From assembly GCA_016124445.1 (NCBI GenBank), contig WGNR01000019.1, positions 84,501-148,500 of the forward strand: DNA of 64,000 nucleotides. Reading direction: 5' to 3'. Positions 28,281 through 36,059 of this stretch are shown here, piece after piece. Origin of the DNA: a bacterium. Lineage in GTDB: Bacteria > Planctomycetota > Planctomycetia > Pirellulales > Pirellulaceae. Below the pieces are notes generated by a model that was not told the origin of the DNA, did no database searches, and saw only the letters and a program-made list of their open reading frames with translations. The translations under genes were made by a program, and so were the position numbers. Position 1 is the first letter of the stretch. Each line of letters opens with the position of its first letter.

Positions 28281-29339
28281 ATGCCAAAAACGCTCATTCA
28301 ATCCGCTTTGACTTGCTTATTCTTGCTCTCCTGGGTCTCACTGGGCCACGGACAGGACGTGAAAGCACTAGTCACTCAGGCCGCCCAGCTAAGCGATAAA
28401 GCAGAAACGCAAGAAGAACTCACCCAGGTCATCGATATCTGCGAACAGGTCAAACCGGTAGAGTTGGCCGAAGATCAGGCTGCCTACTTCACCCAGCTCG
28501 AAGCGTGGGCACGCAATAAACGAGGCGAACGCTACGCGGAAGCCTCGCTGCAGACCGAAGATCCCAAACAGATCCGCACCCTGGAAGCAGCCGCGCTGAA
28601 AGACTTCTCGCTGGCGGTCAGCTTGAATCCCAAACATTGGCAGGCCATCCACAACCGGGCTGTTTCGTACGCCATGCTCGGACAAACCGAAAAAGCGTTG
28701 GCCGATCTCGACCTGGCGATTCAGCTCAATCCGAAGTTTCAGACGGCGATCTACAACAAGGCCGAATTGCTATACGAATTAGGGCAATTCCCCTCCGCGC
28801 TCAAGCTATATCAACAGGTTCTCAAAATCGATCCGAAAGATCTCGGATCGATGACGGGCCAGGCACATTGCTTCTACCGACTGGAGAACTTCAAGGCCGC
28901 CATGACCGCCTATAACCAGGCAGTGAAGCTTGCTCCGAACAATCCGTTGGTGCTGGCCAACCGGGCCGATGCCTATAGCGACCTTGGCTATTGGAAAGAC
29001 GCCATCCTCGACTACAAACAAGCCCTGACGCTCGATAAGGAACTACCCAGGGCTCAGCAGGGGTTGGCTTGGGTTTTGGCGACCTGTCCTGACGAAACCT
29101 ACCGCAACCCGGAACTGGCCCTGCGGTTTGCCAAAGCGGCCGTTGCCCAGGCCCAGCCGGTGACCTTCCGCGAATACGACACACTCGCCGCGGCGGAAGC
29201 AGCCATGGGGCAATTCGATGTCGCCCGGCAACGGGTTGGCGAAGCCCTCAAAGCGGCACCGAAATCGGAGAAGCCGTTCTTGCAGCATCGCTTGGCGCTG
29301 TACGAGCACCGCCAGCCTTATCGCGAACCGAAGCGATAA
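28281..29339 (+). CDS. Secreted TPR-repeat protein
   Basis: Protein of 352 residues with a signal peptide (about 1-25, ending GHGQ) and at least five tetratricopeptide repeats between about 105 and 290 (units such as LNPKFQTAIYNKAELLYELGQFPSAL, with conserved small and aromatic positions). It probably scaffolds protein interactions in the periplasm. The open frame extends 84 bp upstream to 28197; the ATG at 28281 is preferred because the signal peptide starts there. It lies 134 bp after the previous gene and may share a transcript with it. Confidence 0.8.
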   Translation: MPKTLIQSALTCLFLLSWVSLGHGQDVKALVTQAAQLSDKAETQEELTQVIDICEQVKPVELAEDQAAYFTQLEAWARNKRGERYAEASLQTEDPKQIRTLEAAALKDFSLAVSLNPKHWQAIHNRAVSYAMLGQTEKALADLDLAIQLNPKFQTAIYNKAELLYELGQFPSALKLYQQVLKIDPKDLGSMTGQAHCFYRLENFKAAMTAYNQAVKLAPNNPLVLANRADAYSDLGYWKDAILDYKQALTLDKELPRAQQGLAWVLATCPDETYRNPELALRFAKAAVAQAQPVTFREYDTLAAAEAAMGQFDVARQRVGEALKAAPKSEKPFLQHRLALYEHRQPYREPKR

Positions 29340-29419
29340 AACGACCGTTTTTTCCGCTAGAAGCGAATATCTCAGACGAACAGGTAGAATAACTCCCACC
29401 TTGTCGCCTGGAGATTGTC

Positions 29420-30139
29420 ATGCTCTCTCAGATCATCGCCTACGTGGCGTTCGGCTTGTTTTTGACCGCCCTGTGCGTCTTCTTCGCCTCACTGTTTCTT
29501 ATGTTTCTGCGCTGGAATACTTCAGCCAGGCGCAGACATGCCATCCGGGCTGCCGTCTCGTTTCTGGCGATACTGCTAATTCCCGCAGGCTTTTATGCCT
29601 ATGTGTTCTGGGTCTTCCTACCCGCCATCGCCCGCGAACAAATGGATGCGATGCAAAGGGACAAAGAAAAGAAATATGCCGAATCATCGCACGTTTTCGT
29701 TGGTGATATGGCTCCCGAGTTCTCGGCAACCACCCTCGATGGCCAGTCGTTTTCGATTTCCGAGGCTCAGGGCAAGGTCGTACTGATCAACTTCTTCGCC
29801 ACTTGGTGCGGTCCCTGTCAGATGGAACTTCCGGGGCTCAAACAGATCTACGCCACCCATTCGACCGATCCGCACTTCCGCATGCTGATGATCGGGCGAG
29901 AAGAAACCGAGCTTGCCTTGGCCGTATTTGCCAAGGAACACGACATATCGATTCCAGTCGCGGCTGATCCCCAGCGCGTGATCTACGATCAATTCGCCGA
30001 CGCTTACATTCCCCGTAACATCATCATTTCGGCGGATGGCAAAGTCCTGTTCTCTCGGATCGGCTATTCCGAGGAAGACCTGCAAGAGATGGCCGATTTG
30101 ATCGATCGAGAACTGGCGAAAGATCACGGAAAGCCATAA
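29420..30139 (+). CDS. Membrane-anchored TlpA-family thioredoxin
   Basis: Protein of 239 residues. Two N-terminal hydrophobic helices (about 8-30 and 45-68) are followed by a periplasmic thioredoxin domain. The APEFSATTLDG segment and the active site WCGPC (cysteines 130 and 133) are typical of TlpA/ResA-type redoxins used in cytochrome c maturation or disulfide reduction. The cis-proline is in the YIPRNIII segment. The window carries several CxxCH cytochrome genes, so a haem-related role is plausible but not shown. The start ATG follows CTGGAG. Confidence 0.87.
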   Translation: MLSQIIAYVAFGLFLTALCVFFASLFLMFLRWNTSARRRHAIRAAVSFLAILLIPAGFYAYVFWVFLPAIAREQMDAMQRDKEKKYAESSHVFVGDMAPEFSATTLDGQSFSISEAQGKVVLINFFATWCGPCQMELPGLKQIYATHSTDPHFRMLMIGREETELALAVFAKEHDISIPVAADPQRVIYDQFADAYIPRNIIISADGKVLFSRIGYSEEDLQEMADLIDRELAKDHGKP

Positions 30140-30742
30140 CCATTTTCCCGCGAACCGGCCTGACTTGCGGGTTGTCTATCCAATGCTGAAGCCCGCAATG
30201 CGAAAATACGGGGAAAATTTCAGCTTCCCCAAAAGCAAGCCTTGGTATACAAATAGGATGTATTGCGGCTAGGGCGCGGAAGCGTCCCTTAATACAACGT
30301 GAACCTTTCTAAGGGTCGCCGAGTGAACTTTGAACGCCGCGATATGGTGTTAACTATTGATCAGTTAAGCCTTTACAGGGATTTTGTTCCTTCACCTTTA
30401 TGAAGACCATCGATCGTCTTTATCTGCCGACACGACGTCCCATTGTTGTGGGACCAGGAATTTCAGCTGCCGCTTAAGCTGATATTCCCTTCTAGACCGT
30501 GCGCGCCGCACTTCGGCAAGTGATCTAGCGGCAAAGGCCAAAACCAGTAAGATGCTGGATCACTATACCCAGGCTCCACAAGCCCTACTAAGGGCAAGCT
30601 GGGCCCACTGTCCAAGAAGAGTCAGTAGCGGTTTTACCGGATTCTGTTTCCGATTTACGGCTCGGGTGCTTCTTTCTGGTTCGTCCAAGGACCATCCGGC
30701 CATAAACCCCTTACACCTGTTTATCCTTTCAATCGTGACATT
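30140..30742. other. 603-bp gene-free region ahead of fusA
   Basis: No convincing coding frame on either strand. The right two-thirds hold a dense run of short stem-loops described separately. I looked for tmRNA, RNase P, SRP and 6S hallmarks and saw none. Confidence 0.6.
30350..30639 (+). promoter_or_regulatory. Candidate structured RNA leader of fusA
   Basis: Consecutive stem-loops on the + strand: 30350-30355/30363-30368 (TTAACT/AGTTAA); 30390-30394/30401-30405; 30437-30442/30449-30454 (GTCCCA/TGGGAC); 30457-30468/30477-30488, a 12-position stem with one mismatch; 30492-30496/30524-30528 enclosing 30499-30503/30507-30511; 30544-30547/30555-30558; 30582-30585/30592-30595; and 30629-30632/30636-30639. 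The EF-G start codon at 30743 has no clear ribosome-binding site. The run could be a regulatory leader or an independent small RNA. The pairings were found by eye and are not energy-tested. Confidence 0.4.
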
Positions 30743-32836
30743 ATGGACCTGAAGAAACTACGAAACATCGGTATTTCGGCTCACATCGACTCCGGTAAGA
30801 CGACTCTGAGCGAACGCATTCTGTTTTACAGTGGACGTATCCACAAAATCGAAGAAGTCCGCGGTGGTGGCGACGGCGCGACCATGGACCACATGGAACT
30901 GGAAAAGGAACGAGGTATCACGATTACCTCGGCCGCAACCAGCGTCTCGTGGAATGGTCACCCGATCAACCTGATCGATACCCCAGGCCACGTTGACTTT
31001 ACCGTGGAAGTGGAACGCTCGCTCCGCGTGCTTGATGGTGCGATCCTGGTGCTTTGCTCAGTCGGTGGCGTTCAGGCCCAGTCCCTCACCGTTGACCGCC
31101 AGATGAAGCGTTACAAGGTTCCGCGTCTGGCGTTCATCAACAAGATGGACCGCACCGGCGCCAACCCGGACAGCGTCATCAAGCAGATGCGCGACAAGCT
31201 CGGCGTCGACGCAATCGCCTATCAGGTTCCGATCGGCAAGGAAGAAAACTTCCAAGGCGTGGTCGATCTGATCGAAATGGAAGCGATTTACTACGACGGC
31301 GAAAAGGGCGAAACGGTCCGCAAAGAAGCCATTCCGGCTGACCTGCAGGAAACGGCCGAACTTGCCCGGCACGAAATGCTCGAAGCGCTGTCCAACTACA
31401 GCGACGAGATCATGGAACTGCTTTTGGCCGAAGAAGAAGTTCCCAATGACCTGATCTACAAGACCACCCACGACGCTGTGGTTGGCCTGCAGATCACCCC
31501 GGTCTTCATGGGAACCGCCTTCAAGAACAAAGGTGTGCAAACACTGCTGGACGCGATCGTGCGTTACCTGCCGTCGCCGCTGGAAGTGAAGTACTTTGCC
31601 AACACGTTCAAAGAGTCTGACGAAAAGATCCCGCTGGCTTGTGACGATTCCAAACCGTTCGTGGGCATGGCGTTCAAGATCGTCGAAGACCCGTACGGAC
31701 AGTTGACCTTCATGCGGATTTACCAAGGCAAGATCGACAAGGGGCAGCCTTACGTGAATCAGCGTACCGGTAAAACGGAACGTTTCGCTCGTATCGTGCG
31801 GATGCACTCGAACAAGCGTGAAGAAATCGATAGCGCTGGTGCCGGCGACATTATCGCCGTGACCGGTATCGATTGTGCCTCGGGTGATACCTACGCCAAG
31901 GACCGCGAGTTCTGTTCGTTGGAAAACATCTTCGTGCCGATCCCGGTGATCAAGATTTCGGTCGCCCCGAAGAGCCGAGACGACAGCGACAAGCTGAGCA
32001 AGGCCTTGCAGCGTTTCCGCAAGGAAGACCCGACCTTCCACGTGTTCACCGATCCTGAGACGAACGAAACGATCATCGCAGGCATGGGTGAGTTGCACTT
32101 GGACGTTTACGTCGAGCGAATCAAGCGCGAATACAAGGTGGAAGTTGTCACCGGCCCACCGAAGGTTTCGTACCGCGAAAGCCCGACTCAGATGGTCGAG
32201 TACAACTACAAGCACAAGAAGCAGACGGGTGGTTCCGGTCAGTTCGCCCATATCGTCGGATCGATGGAGCCGCTTCCGCAGGACACCGAAGACGCCGAAA
32301 ACTTCGTGTTCGAGGACAAGATCAGCCAGGGCCGTATTCCCAAGGAATACATCCCGGCCGTAATGCGTGGCTTTGAAGACTGCATGGCGAAAGGCCCACT
32401 GGCCGAATTCCCCGTGGTCGGCATGAAAGTCACCCTGAACGACGGTTCGTACCACGATGTCGACTCGTCCGAAATGGCGTTCAAGATTGCCGCCCAGGGT
32501 TGTTTCCGCGAAAACTTCATGAAGATGAAGCCGACCTTGCTTGAGCCGATCATGAATGTGGAAATCGAGATCCCGGAAGCCTTCCAGGGTCCCGTTACCG
32601 GCGACATCATCGTTCGTCGCGGCATGGTCAATCAGACCGATATGAACGGCGACACCACCGTCATTCGGGCTGAAATCCCGTTGGCCGCCATGTTCGGTTA
32701 CGCCACCGAACTCCGCAGCATGACGCAAGGACAAGGTACCTTCAGTATGGAACTGGGCAGCTACAAGCCGACCCCGTCCCATATTCAGGAAGAAGTCGTT
32801 GCGGAACGCAAGAAAGAACTGGAAATGGCGAAGTAA
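30743..32836 (+). CDS. fusA: Translation elongation factor G, mitochondrial/spd type
   Basis: GTPase of 697 residues catalysing ribosomal translocation. The G1 box HIDSGKTTLSERI has serine where ordinary bacterial EF-G has alanine (HIDAGKT). With the following FYSGRIHKI and MDHMELEKERGITITSAAT it matches the spdEFG1/mtEFG1 lineage known from spirochaetes, planctomycetes and mitochondria. G2 to G5 (RGITI, DTPGHVD, NKMD) are intact, and domains II to V are complete to GELHLDVYVERIKRE, GGSGQFAH and the C-terminus. Planctomycetes often carry several EF-G genes, so this may not be the only one. No Shine-Dalgarno is evident and the gene is preceded by the hairpin-rich leader. A terminator follows. 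Confidence 0.93.
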   Translation: MDLKKLRNIGISAHIDSGKTTLSERILFYSGRIHKIEEVRGGGDGATMDHMELEKERGITITSAATSVSWNGHPINLIDTPGHVDFTVEVERSLRVLDGAILVLCSVGGVQAQSLTVDRQMKRYKVPRLAFINKMDRTGANPDSVIKQMRDKLGVDAIAYQVPIGKEENFQGVVDLIEMEAIYYDGEKGETVRKEAIPADLQETAELARHEMLEALSNYSDEIMELLLAEEEVPNDLIYKTTHDAVVGLQITPVFMGTAFKNKGVQTLLDAIVRYLPSPLEVKYFANTFKESDEKIPLACDDSKPFVGMAFKIVEDPYGQLTFMRIYQGKIDKGQPYVNQRTGKTERFARIVRMHSNKREEIDSAGAGDIIAVTGIDCASGDTYAKDREFCSLENIFVPIPVIKISVAPKSRDDSDKLSKALQRFRKEDPTFHVFTDPETNETIIAGMGELHLDVYVERIKREYKVEVVTGPPKVSYRESPTQMVEYNYKHKKQTGGSGQFAHIVGSMEPLPQDTEDAENFVFEDKISQGRIPKEYIPAVMRGFEDCMAKGPLAEFPVVGMKVTLNDGSYHDVDSSEMAFKIAAQGCFRENFMKMKPTLLEPIMNVEIEIPEAFQGPVTGDIIVRRGMVNQTDMNGDTTVIRAEIPLAAMFGYATELRSMTQGQGTFSMELGSYKPTPSHIQEEVVAERKKELEMAK

Positions 32837-32865
32837 ACCAATCGCTCGCCATTTTGACATAACAG

Positions 32866-32906
32866 CACCCTGGTCAAAGCATCACCTCTGGCCGGGGTGT
32901 TTTTTT
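32866..32906 (+). terminator. Rho-independent terminator after fusA
   Basis: CACCCTGG (32866-32873) pairs with CCGGGGTG (32892-32899), with one T-G wobble, followed by seven T residues. The loop is 18 bases. Confidence 0.75.
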
Positions 32907-33006
32907 GCGCCTGTGACAAAACGACGCAACTTCTCGGGTTGCCTCAAATGGGCAGATTGGCGACTTTATAGGGGGATCAGCAGAGGTCATAGGTCTGCTC
33001 TGTTTC

Positions 33007-33104
33007 GTAGGGTGCGAGCAGCAAAGCGAATCGCACCAAATGCGGCGTCCATCCTGACAAGATGGTGCGATACGTTCGGCTTCGCCTCACTGCTCGCACC
33101 CTAC
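33007..33104. repeat. Palindromic repeat, family A, copy 1
   Basis: A 98-bp element with ends GTAGGGTGCGAGCAG and its inverse. Each half contains a GGTGCGA/TCGCACC hairpin. It is the inverted copy of the element at 34353. A GTAG tetranucleotide before a hairpin is the hallmark of REP sequences mobilised by RAYT (TnpA-REP) enzymes. The gene-free stretch 32837-33165 otherwise holds only the fusA terminator and this element. Confidence 0.8.
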
Positions 33105-33165
33105 ATTTGAATCTCCTCCGCCGAATGGGGGCCTGGGGACAAGAAATTCCAAGAGATACCAAACC

Positions 33166-34338
33166 ATGAAATTCTTCGCCTTCCATCTGATGCCGTGGGA
33201 TCGCCTTCCGGATGACTTTGCCGAGAAGTACGACACCGCCTGGACCTGGCTTCCCAACCAGATGTTCGATCCAGAGCATGGCGGGCAGCTTTACAACAAC
33301 TATCTCGACCAACTGGTTCTCGCCGACCAGCTTGGCTTTGATGGCGTTTGCGTCAACGAGCATCACCAGAACGCCTACGGCACGATGCCTAGCCCCAACC
33401 TGATGGCCTCGATCCTGGCTCGACAGACCAAGAACTGCCGCATCGCCGTGGTGGGCAACGCGCTTCCCTTCTACGACCCGCCGACGCGCTGCGCGGAAGA
33501 GTTCGCCATGATCGACTGCATCAGCGGCGGCCGATTGATCGCCGGGCTAGTCGTGGGTGGCGGTCCTGAATACTACAGCTTCTCGAAGAACCCCACGTTC
33601 GCCCGCGAAATGTACAAGGAAGCGTTCGACTTGATCCTGCGGGCCTGGACCGAACCGGGGCCGTTCGAGCACTACGGCGAGCATTGGAAGCTGAAATACG
33701 TCAATCCATGGCCTCGGCCGATCCAGCAGCCTCACCCGCCAATCTGGATCCCTGGGGCCGGCAGCCGCGAAACGATCCAATTCGTCGCCCAGCGCCGCTT
33801 TGCCTACATGGGCATTCCCTACTTTCACATGGACTTCTTTCAGCGGAACTTCGACATGTTCCGCGACGAATGCGAGAAGTGCGACTACACGGCCGATCCC
33901 GAACAACTCGGCTGGCTGCTGCCGATCTACACCGCCGAGACCGACGAGCAGGCCTGGGCCGAGTACGAACCGCATCTCTGGTACTTCGTCGAGAAGCTGC
34001 TCAAAGGCCTGGTCGTCTTCCCGCCGGGCTACACGTCGGCTCGCTCGATCGCCGGAATTCAAAAGGGGCTCAAACAGTTCATGAGCACCTGCAAGACCCG
34101 CGAAGACATCGAAGCAGGCGGCTACGCCATCGTCGGCAGCCCGGATACCGTTCGTCAGAAGCTTTCCGAAAACATCAAAAAGCTCGGCGTCGGCAACCTG
34201 CTCGGCTTGTTCCAACTCGGAACGCTGCCGCATGACCTGACCTGCAAGAACATGAAGCTCTTCGCCGAAAAAGTGATGCCCGGCCTCCGCGAAGAATTGA
34301 ACGCAGCCCCCACGATGCAGCAAGCCGCCGCAACGTAG
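33166..34338 (+). CDS. LLM-class flavin-dependent monooxygenase
   Basis: Luciferase-like monooxygenase of 390 residues (bacterial luciferase fold), oxidising an organic substrate with reduced flavin and O2 in the cytoplasm. Family features are DGVCVNEHHQNAYGTM near residue 60, the GGRLIAGLVVGGGPEYYSF segment, and GSPDTVRQKL near the C-terminus. It stands between inverted copies of the family-A repeat. The next gene, an alpha/beta hydrolase on the same strand, begins 182 bp later. The pair might degrade a substrate by oxygenation then hydrolysis, but no substrate is suggested by the sequence. The ATG is preceded by CCAAGAGATACC. Confidence 0.88.
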   Translation: MKFFAFHLMPWDRLPDDFAEKYDTAWTWLPNQMFDPEHGGQLYNNYLDQLVLADQLGFDGVCVNEHHQNAYGTMPSPNLMASILARQTKNCRIAVVGNALPFYDPPTRCAEEFAMIDCISGGRLIAGLVVGGGPEYYSFSKNPTFAREMYKEAFDLILRAWTEPGPFEHYGEHWKLKYVNPWPRPIQQPHPPIWIPGAGSRETIQFVAQRRFAYMGIPYFHMDFFQRNFDMFRDECEKCDYTADPEQLGWLLPIYTAETDEQAWAEYEPHLWYFVEKLLKGLVVFPPGYTSARSIAGIQKGLKQFMSTCKTREDIEAGGYAIVGSPDTVRQKLSENIKKLGVGNLLGLFQLGTLPHDLTCKNMKLFAEKVMPGLREELNAAPTMQQAAAT

Positions 34339-34352
34339 TTATCCATTCCAAC

Positions 34353-34451
34353 GTAGGGTGCGAGAAGAGAGGCGAAGCCGAACGTATCGCACCATTGGAA
34401 CGACGATAGAAACCGCATTTGGTGCGATGCGCTTCGCTGCTCGCACCCTAC
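34353..34451. repeat. Palindromic repeat, family A, copy 2 (inverted)
   Basis: A 99-bp element. Its reverse complement matches the element at 33007 over the ends and both internal hairpin arms, with most differences in the centre and a few in the arms. The two copies bracket the monooxygenase gene in opposite orientation, so recombination between them could invert it. Confidence 0.8.
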
Positions 34452-34520
34452 GCCCAACATGGCGAACGATTCCTCCAATAAAGCAAACCACCAACAACCA
34501 CCCCGCGCAAGACGCGTTTC

Positions 34521-35300
34521 ATGAAAACTGAGAACAAAACCTTAAGCGTCGCCGGCAAGAAGACTCAGCTCACGATCCTGGGCCAAGGTCCGCCGCTGTT
34601 GTATTTGCATTCCGCTGGCGGCGAGACCGAACCGATCCCGTTTCACGAGAAGCTGGCTGAGCACTACACCGTTTACCTGCCGGCCCATCCTGGCTTCGCG
34701 CTTAGTGAAGGTCTCGACCAGATCCGAGACATCCACGACCTGGCCTGGCACTACGTCGATTTGCTCAACGAGTTGAACCTGAAGAACGTGCCAACGGTCA
34801 GCTATTCGCTGGGTGCCTGGACCGCGACGGAAGTAAAGCTGCTGCGGCCTGAGTTGATCGGACCGCTGGTGATGATCGCCGCCGCCGGCCTGCACGTGGA
34901 TGGTGCACCAATGCAGGAACTGTTCATCGACAGCTTCGACAAGCTGCGCGAGCTGTTGTTCTTCGATCCGAAGAGCCAGACCGCCGTCGATTACTTCCCC
35001 AGCGATGTGAACGACCCGCGCATCTTGATGTGGCTCCGGGCTCGCGAAGCAACGGCTCGTGTCGGCTGGAACCCTTATCTGCACGATCCCAAGCTGGCCG
35101 GGCACCTGCATCGGATCGAAGGCCCGGTCCAAATTATCTGGGGCCGGCAAGACAAGCTGATCCCCCTGGCCCACGGCGAGTACTACGCCAAGCATCTGCC
35201 CAATGCCAAGCTAACCGTCTTAGAAGAATGCGGCCACATGGTCCCCTACGAAAAGACCGAAGAAGCCGCCAAGATCGCTCTGGATTTCCTGGCCTCGTAG
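34521..35300 (+). CDS. Alpha/beta hydrolase
   Basis: Protein of 259 residues with an alpha/beta-hydrolase fold. The oxyanion/strand start is GQGPPLLYLHSAGG. The nucleophile elbow is S-Y-S-L-G with serine 96, an elbow with Ser instead of the usual leading Gly. Asp 211 (GRQDKL) and His 239 (GHMVPY) complete the triad. No signal peptide. It follows the monooxygenase on the same strand. Its TAG stop at 35298-35300 is the second to fourth base of the GTAGGG end of the family-B repeat at 35297, so the repeat supplies the end of the reading frame. Confidence 0.88.
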   Translation: MKTENKTLSVAGKKTQLTILGQGPPLLYLHSAGGETEPIPFHEKLAEHYTVYLPAHPGFALSEGLDQIRDIHDLAWHYVDLLNELNLKNVPTVSYSLGAWTATEVKLLRPELIGPLVMIAAAGLHVDGAPMQELFIDSFDKLRELLFFDPKSQTAVDYFPSDVNDPRILMWLRAREATARVGWNPYLHDPKLAGHLHRIEGPVQIIWGRQDKLIPLAHGEYYAKHLPNAKLTVLEECGHMVPYEKTEEAAKIALDFLAS

Positions 35301-35431
35301 GGTCCGCTGTGCGGACGCGGGATGCGTGATCACCACCGAAAACTGAAGAGTTGCTCGCTCCGGCTTTAGTCTGTTTATCTGCATCAAGGACGCAACGAAG
35401 CGAATTACCGCGTCCGCACAGCGGACCCTAC
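35297..35431. repeat. Palindromic repeat, family B, copy 1
   Basis: A 135-bp element with perfect 24-bp terminal inverted repeats beginning GTAGGGTCCGCTGTGCGGAC. Each end holds a GTCCGC/GCGGAC hairpin after GTAG. It overlaps the stop codon of the alpha/beta hydrolase and is in direct orientation with the copy at 35938. Confidence 0.85.
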
Positions 35432-35470
35432 TCGAGCGAAATTAGCTGCCAACGCTTAAGGAGAAGCAAA

Positions 35471-35926
35471 GTGATAGAAACGAATTCTGGACGAAATGCT
35501 TCTCTTCCAAGATCACCCGCTTGCCTGCTCCTGGTCGTTCTCATCATTCCGACGGCAGGATGCTTCTTGCCGGTGCTGTTACCGTCGCCGCTTTTTGAAA
35601 CCGTGGTTGATATCGCGCCCGAGGGTACTGCAACGGCATCGTCTCTGTACACCACTTACTTGCGGATTTCAAAATACTGGCAAGCCCATAGCAAGTTGCC
35701 AGAAGGCTACGCCGATCTACCGACAGATGACGGCAAAGGCGAGTCGAGAAACGATGAATGGGATCGGCCGCTGTTATGGAAGTCGGATGGTATGAGATTC
35801 ATCGAAATCTATAGCCTGGGCAAAGACGGCGTAGAAGGAGGCAGCGACCTCAACGCGCGACGATCGATTCTCTTCGATACGCAAAGAAGCTCAGAACTTG
35901 GGATGCCTGAAATCAAGGTCGAATAG
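35471..35926 (+). CDS. GspG-like (pseudopilin C-domain) lipoprotein
   Basis: Protein of 151 residues starting at GTG 35471, which has a good AAGGAG seven bases upstream. A hydrophobic N-terminus ends in lipobox PTAGC, so it is probably a lipoprotein. The C-terminal half (NDEWDRPLLWKSDG and IYSLGKDGVEGGSDL) resembles the calcium-binding C-terminal loop of type II secretion major pseudopilin GspG, without its N-terminal prepilin helix. It is therefore a pseudopilin-derived or pseudopilin-like periplasmic lipoprotein. Two direct copies of the family-B repeat flank it, about 40 bp and 11 bp away. Confidence 0.7.
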   Translation: MIETNSGRNASLPRSPACLLLVVLIIPTAGCFLPVLLPSPLFETVVDIAPEGTATASSLYTTYLRISKYWQAHSKLPEGYADLPTDDGKGESRNDEWDRPLLWKSDGMRFIEIYSLGKDGVEGGSDLNARRSILFDTQRSSELGMPEIKVE

Positions 35927-35937
35927 ACTATCCGCCC

Positions 35938-36059
35938 GTAGGGTCCGCTGTGCGGACGCGGGATGGATTCTCGCGCAAGGGATCGCTTCGGCCGAATTTT
36001 GTTTATCTACATCATGAGCACCGTCGACCGAATTACCGCGTCCGCACAGCGGACCCTAC
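35938..36059. repeat. Palindromic repeat, family B, copy 2
   Basis: A 122-bp element, ends as in copy 1, and the interior also shares TTTGTTTATCT and CGAATTACCGCG in the same orientation. Its right end contains the TAG stop codon of the leftward sigma-factor gene (bases 36056-36058). Confidence 0.85.

Noticed and set aside
30270..30742. tmRNA, RNase P RNA or SRP RNA in the fusA leader
   Set aside because: I looked for the conserved core sequences and terminal pairings of these RNAs and did not see them.
31058..32860. 600-residue open frame antisense to fusA
   Set aside because: fusA is an unmistakable full-length EF-G with complete GTPase motifs. The antisense frame is compositionally a mirror of its codon usage and has no recognisable domain.
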